Shown here: one piece after another, positions 60,535 through 64,000 of the stretch
How the letters are laid out: each line of letters opens with the position of its first letter
Numbering within the stretch: the first letter of the stretch is position 1
Assembly (NCBI GenBank): GCA_943333275.1
Contig: CALQSQ010000010.1
Span: 1-64,000 of the forward strand
DNA: 64,000 nt
From: Akkermansia muciniphila
Lineage (GTDB): Bacteria > Verrucomicrobiota > Verrucomicrobiia > Verrucomicrobiales > V1-33
Reading direction: 5' to 3'
Notes under the pieces: model-generated
Database searches by the model: none
What the model saw: only the letters and a program-made list of their open reading frames with translations
Told to the model about the DNA's origin: nothing
Position numbers and translations under genes: made by a program

Positions 60535-61875
60535 ATGAAAGCGCCACCCACACTCCCACCCTTCGACCACCAACCCGCTCCCTACCATGGGCCATCAAAG
60601 GCGGAACTGCTGGCCAGACGCAAGGCGGTCCTCAATCAGGGAATTTTCCTGCTCTACAAAGACCCGTTCATGCCGGTCGAGGGAAAGATGCAATACCTCT
60701 ACGATGAAACCGGGAAGCGTTATCTGGACTGCTTCGGCGGCATTTGCACGGTCAGCGTGGGGCATTGCCATCCGGAGGTCAATGCGGCTCTCATTGCCCA
60801 AGTCGGTATGATCCAGCACGCGCCCACCTGCTACCTGCATCCGACGGTTGTTGAGTATGCGGAGACGCTCGCCTCCACCTTTCCAGAGCCGCTCAAGCGC
60901 GTCTATTTCGTGAACTCCGGCTCGGAAGCCAACGACCTCGCAGTGCTCATGGCGCGCCTCCACACGGGCAACCACGACATCCTTTCCCTGCGCAATTGTT
61001 ACCATGGCGGCAATGCCGTCGGCATGTCCCTGACGAGCCACAGCACATGGAAATATAACATTTCTCCCATGCCCGGCTTTCAACACCTCAAAGCCCCGCA
61101 TCCCGTCTGGGGGCCCATATCCTACGACACTCCCGATGCCGGGAAACTCTACGCGGAGGAAGTGAAGGACATCATCAAATTCGGCACCAGCGGCAAAGTG
61201 GCCGCGTTCATTGCCGAACCCATGCAAGGTGTGGGTGGCACCGTGCCCTATCCTGCCGATTACCTCACCCACGCCTACGCCCACACGCGGGATGCCGGTG
61301 GCGTCTGTATTGCCGATGAAGTGCAAACCGGCTTTGGCCGCACGGGCACGAACTTCTGGGGCTTTCAAAACTACAACGTCGTCCCTGACATCGTCGTCAT
61401 GGCCAAATCCATTGGCAACGGATTCCCGCTGGCTGCCGTCGTCACCACCGATGCCATTGCCGAGAAAATGGCCGCCAAGATTCATTTCAACACCTTCGGA
61501 GGCGATCCCCTCGCCATGGCTCAGGGCAAGGCCACGCTCGGCATCATGCTGCGCGACAACACGATGGCTCATTGCAAAAAAATAGGCGACCACCTCATCG
61601 CTGGCCTCAATAAACTGAAGGCAAAGTATCCCATCCTGGCCAACGTCCGCGGCAGCGGCCTCATTCTTGGCGTGGAATTCGTCCTCGACGGCCAGCCGGC
61701 CACTGCGTTTACCGCGAGCTTCATGGAAAGCTGCAAAGACCACCAACTCATCGTCGGTAAAGGCGGCCTCCACGGCTCCGTCATCCGAATCAAGCCCCCC
61801 ATGTGTCTGACCGAAGCCGATGCCGATTTCCTGCTCGCAGTCTTCGATCACGTCTTGGCCGAACTCACCGCCTGA
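60535..61875 (+). CDS. Class III aminotransferase, AGXT2-like
   Basis: 446 residues, fold-type I PLP enzyme. The motifs GKMQYLYDETGKRYLDCFGG and GHCHPEV are those of alanine-glyoxylate aminotransferase 2 / beta-aminoisobutyrate-pyruvate transaminases. The PLP lysine is K291 in VMAKSIGNG; the cofactor aspartate is in CIADEVQTGFGRTG. Two readings fit the context: glyoxylate to glycine (after ureidoglycolate cleavage in purine breakdown), or beta-alanine/beta-aminoisobutyrate transamination (reductive pyrimidine breakdown). Only 8 bp separate it from the next gene, which argues that both act in one pathway. Confidence 0.9.
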   Translation: MKAPPTLPPFDHQPAPYHGPSKAELLARRKAVLNQGIFLLYKDPFMPVEGKMQYLYDETGKRYLDCFGGICTVSVGHCHPEVNAALIAQVGMIQHAPTCYLHPTVVEYAETLASTFPEPLKRVYFVNSGSEANDLAVLMARLHTGNHDILSLRNCYHGGNAVGMSLTSHSTWKYNISPMPGFQHLKAPHPVWGPISYDTPDAGKLYAEEVKDIIKFGTSGKVAAFIAEPMQGVGGTVPYPADYLTHAYAHTRDAGGVCIADEVQTGFGRTGTNFWGFQNYNVVPDIVVMAKSIGNGFPLAAVVTTDAIAEKMAAKIHFNTFGGDPLAMAQGKATLGIMLRDNTMAHCKKIGDHLIAGLNKLKAKYPILANVRGSGLILGVEFVLDGQPATAFTASFMESCKDHQLIVGKGGLHGSVIRIKPPMCLTEADADFLLAVFDHVLAELTA

Positions 61876-61883
61876 CCTCCGCC

Positions 61884-63134
61884 ATGCAATCGCCCTCCCT
61901 CGATCCACGGGTCACCATCGCTGAACTAAAAGAACTCCGAGCGCTCACTCAGGATGAAAACGGTGCCCAGCGCGTCGCCTTTACACCCACGTGGCGCACC
62001 GCCCGAGCCTGGCTCCTCGTAAAGCTCGATGCAATCCCTGGCGTCGCCACGCATTGCGACCAGGCCGGCAATCTCTGGGCGACCCTAACAGGCAAATCCG
62101 AACGCGCCCTCGTCATCGGCGGCCACATCGATTCCGTGCCCAACGGCGGTTGGCTCGACGGCTGCCTCGGCACCCTTGCCGGACTCGCCATCCTCCGCCG
62201 CATTGCCGCTGAATTTCCAAGCGGCCCTCCAGTCAGCGTCCGCCTCGTCGATTGGGCGGATGAAGAAGGCTCCCGCTTTGGAAAAAGCCTCTTCGGCTCG
62301 TCCGCCTGCTCGGGAAATCTCGACCTCGATGAAGCCGCCGCTTTGAAAGACAAGGACGGCATCACCCTGGCCGACGCCCTGCGCGCCCAAGGCATTGAAC
62401 TAGCGAACGTCAAAGCCTGCGGCATTGAACTCACCCACGCTGCCGCCTATCAAGAACTGCACATCGAGCAAGGCCCCGTCCTCCTCGACCTTGATCTGCC
62501 GCTCGGCACCGTCCTCGGAACATTTGGCGTGGAACGCTACGCCATCCATTTCCATGGTCAGGCCGCCCACTCCGGCAGCACCCCCATGAACCGCCGTAAG
62601 GACGCCTTCCTGGCCGCCGCCCGCATGGCCCCCGAAGCCTATGCCATCACGGATCGCGAGGGTGGCGTCTGCACCATCGGCTCCTGCAAAACCCGCCCCG
62701 GCATCGTCACCAGCGTCGTCGAGGATTGCGAGATCACCCTCGACCAGCGCCATCTCGACCCCGCCGCCCTAGCCCGCATGCTCACCCAAGCCCAAGAAGC
62801 CAGCCAGCGTTTCGCCACCGAAGCCGGCGCCACCGTCTCCTGGCAACGCCTCTGGCACATCGCCCCCGCCCCCTTCCACCCTGACCTCATCGAACTTTGC
62901 GACCAGGCTATCCACGAAACCTCCGGCACCACCCACCGCCTCCCCTCCGGCCCCCTCCACGATGCCGCCGAACTCGCCATGGCCGGCATCCCCACCATCA
63001 TGATGTTCGTCCAAAGCCTCCACGGCATCAGCCACAACAAAATCGAAGACACCAAGGAAGACCACCTCGAACAAGCCCTAATCTCCTTCGACCGCCTCGC
63101 CTCCAAGATCATAAACTGGATCGTCAATCAATAA
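61884..63134 (+). CDS. M20 Zn-dependent amidohydrolase (allantoate/N-carbamoyl amino acid hydrolase)
   Basis: 416 residues of the hydantoinase/carbamoylase group of peptidase family M20. Metal ligands are visible in GGHIDSVPNGGWLDG (H81, D92), DEEGSRF (E127/E128), ELHIEQGPVL and the late HGISHNKIEDT histidine; the dimerisation domain has AHSGSTPMNRRKDA. Substrate candidates are allantoate or ureidoglycolate (purine route) and N-carbamoyl-beta-alanine (pyrimidine route). I chose ATG at 61884, 8 bp after the transaminase stop; the open frame upstream overlaps the transaminase gene and is not similar to the family. Confidence 0.9.
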   Translation: MQSPSLDPRVTIAELKELRALTQDENGAQRVAFTPTWRTARAWLLVKLDAIPGVATHCDQAGNLWATLTGKSERALVIGGHIDSVPNGGWLDGCLGTLAGLAILRRIAAEFPSGPPVSVRLVDWADEEGSRFGKSLFGSSACSGNLDLDEAAALKDKDGITLADALRAQGIELANVKACGIELTHAAAYQELHIEQGPVLLDLDLPLGTVLGTFGVERYAIHFHGQAAHSGSTPMNRRKDAFLAAARMAPEAYAITDREGGVCTIGSCKTRPGIVTSVVEDCEITLDQRHLDPAALARMLTQAQEASQRFATEAGATVSWQRLWHIAPAPFHPDLIELCDQAIHETSGTTHRLPSGPLHDAAELAMAGIPTIMMFVQSLHGISHNKIEDTKEDHLEQALISFDRLASKIINWIVNQ

Positions 63135-63204
63135 ACAGCCGCCTTAAGACCAGACATAGAACTGTCCGCAGGACTAATCCAGCTTAAAACGCCGCAGAAA
63201 AAGC

Positions 63205-63831
63205 TCAATCGTAGAGGTAATACACAAACACGCCGGGAACGACCCGCATCTGATAATCCGGCTCGTAGATTGGCAGCGTGGAAATATCATCGCCAAAGAC
63301 GATTCCGACGCCATGCCAAGCAACGATCAGGAAATTGTGATCGCGAGATGCAGAGGTCCCAAGAGAGATTTCAGGCGATTCTTCCGACTGCCATATGGCT
63401 GCGACAAATTCTGGAATCTCGGCAGGTGCCAACTTGACTAATTGGACGCCACTCAAGGATCCATAGGTCGATTCGCCCGTTGTTTGTATTGAACCCGCAC
63501 GGAAACGGGTCCTCGTCGCTTCAGCCCAGGCTTGAATTTTGAGGAAGGTCGGAGCGCGCGTTAAGTCATCCACCCGGTCTTCCATCTCCTGCTTAACAAG
63601 GCCGGAACCCAGACCGAATCGAACGATTCGGCCAGGAAGGCTGCGTGTGGCAAATAGGACGTAGAGAAAAAAGGAACTCAATACGATTCCGGAACTCACG
63701 CGAGCCACTACTCGTTGGCTGGTCCTGGGGCTGAATAAACGAAAGACAATGAAGGACAGAAACCGTCCGAGTTCGAAAAGGAGCGCCCCGAAAATCAGGA
63801 ACGTAAGCAATGATACCAAGATGGTCTCCAC
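63205..63831 (-). CDS. Membrane protein of unknown function
   Basis: 208 residues with two N-terminal membrane helices (about 5-30 and 45-63) and a soluble C-terminal domain (about 75-208) ending VVPGVFVYYLYD. I do not recognise a family. Lower GC and different codon choice than its neighbours hint at acquisition. It follows, on the same strand and by 48 bp, the gene whose 3' end is at 63880. Converges on the M20 gene with a 70-bp gap. Confidence 0.65.
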   Translation of the reverse strand: METILVSLLTFLIFGALLFELGRFLSFIVFRLFSPRTSQRVVARVSSGIVLSSFFLYVLFATRSLPGRIVRFGLGSGLVKQEMEDRVDDLTRAPTFLKIQAWAEATRTRFRAGSIQTTGESTYGSLSGVQLVKLAPAEIPEFVAAIWQSEESPEISLGTSASRDHNFLIVAWHGVGIVFGDDISTLPIYEPDYQMRVVPGVFVYYLYD

Positions 63832-63879
63832 GATATTGATTAGCGGATATTGGCGTCGAGCAAAGCCATGACGCGAGAA

Positions 63880-64000
63880 TCAGCCCTCCTCCATCATTTG
63901 AGATACCATCTCGCCGTTGCCGAGATCCGTTGCGCGACCCTTCAGAAATGAAGGTCTGTAGGCGGTTTTCTCAATAAAAGCATGGTTCGAAAGCTTCTCC
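63880..64000 (-). CDS. 3' end of an unidentified gene, cut by the window edge
   Basis: Forty open codons ending in TGA at 63880-63882. The peptide ends GEMVSQMMEEG and includes LSNHAFIEKTAYRPSFLKG, which reads like real protein, but I cannot name the family from 40 residues. It is the gene immediately upstream of the membrane protein at 63205. Confidence 0.4.
   Translation of the reverse strand, partial: EKLSNHAFIEKTAYRPSFLKGRATDLGNGEMVSQMMEEG

Overview
The window looks like a chromosomal segment of a Verrucomicrobiota bacterium, or a close PVC relative. The basis is the character of the 16S gene together with PEP-CTERM proteins, a beta-strand repeat giant, a planctomycete-type cytochrome fused to an SHD1 domain, membrane-anchored prenyltransferase-like toroid proteins and a four-helix-bundle (S23-type) protein. 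Base composition is moderately GC-rich. Most starts I inspected have no clear Shine-Dalgarno motif, although the 16S anti-SD is intact. I could not run a database search, so the phylum call is inference.

Layout. 1-5751: a complete rRNA operon on the minus strand (16S, tRNA-Ile, tRNA-Ala, 23S, 5S, terminator). 6329-21644: housekeeping and regulatory genes (class A PBP, MgtE, a kinase-PEGA-FGE fusion, Lon, a B12-binding radical SAM protein, ribosomal protein S1, MetG). A REP-associated tyrosine transposase (RAYT) with three copies of its palindromic repeat sits between rpsA and metG. 21790-30276: one 8.5-kb gene for a secreted beta-solenoid repeat protein. 30509-36387: mnmA, a four-helix-bundle protein, an NAD-binding dehydrogenase with a decayed duplicate tail, an unknown membrane-anchored protein, and an isolated atpD-atpC pair. 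36665-39565: a membrane-anchored toroid protein and a secreted sialidase. 39692-45515: a decaying island with a CotH/lamin-tail gene broken by a nonsense codon and a frameshift, an intact PEP-CTERM gene, and a tandem-duplicated PEP-CTERM copy killed by one nonsense codon. 45954-58762: a tightly packed plus-strand operon of cell-envelope proteins (BatA-like vWA/PA14, a second vWA protein, a DUF4175-like protein split in two, an Ala/Gln-rich coiled coil, a second toroid protein, a cytochrome/SHD1 protein and a CDA-fold deaminase). 58714-63134: nucleobase catabolism (adenosine deaminase in two frames, HIU hydrolase, AGXT2-like transaminase, M20 amidohydrolase). The right edge holds an unknown membrane protein and the 3' end of another gene.

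The observations I rate highest are: (i) an adenosine deaminase whose two halves are joined exactly at a canonical -1 slippery heptamer, A AAA AAC; (ii) the vWA/toroid/coiled-coil envelope operon, with an apparent gene fission in which the distal part gained its own export signal; (iii) the RAYT with its REP-like elements; (iv) the CotH/PEP-CTERM tandem duplication and decay; and (v) the 2828-residue repeat protein with E1-FCCH-like modules at its N-terminus.
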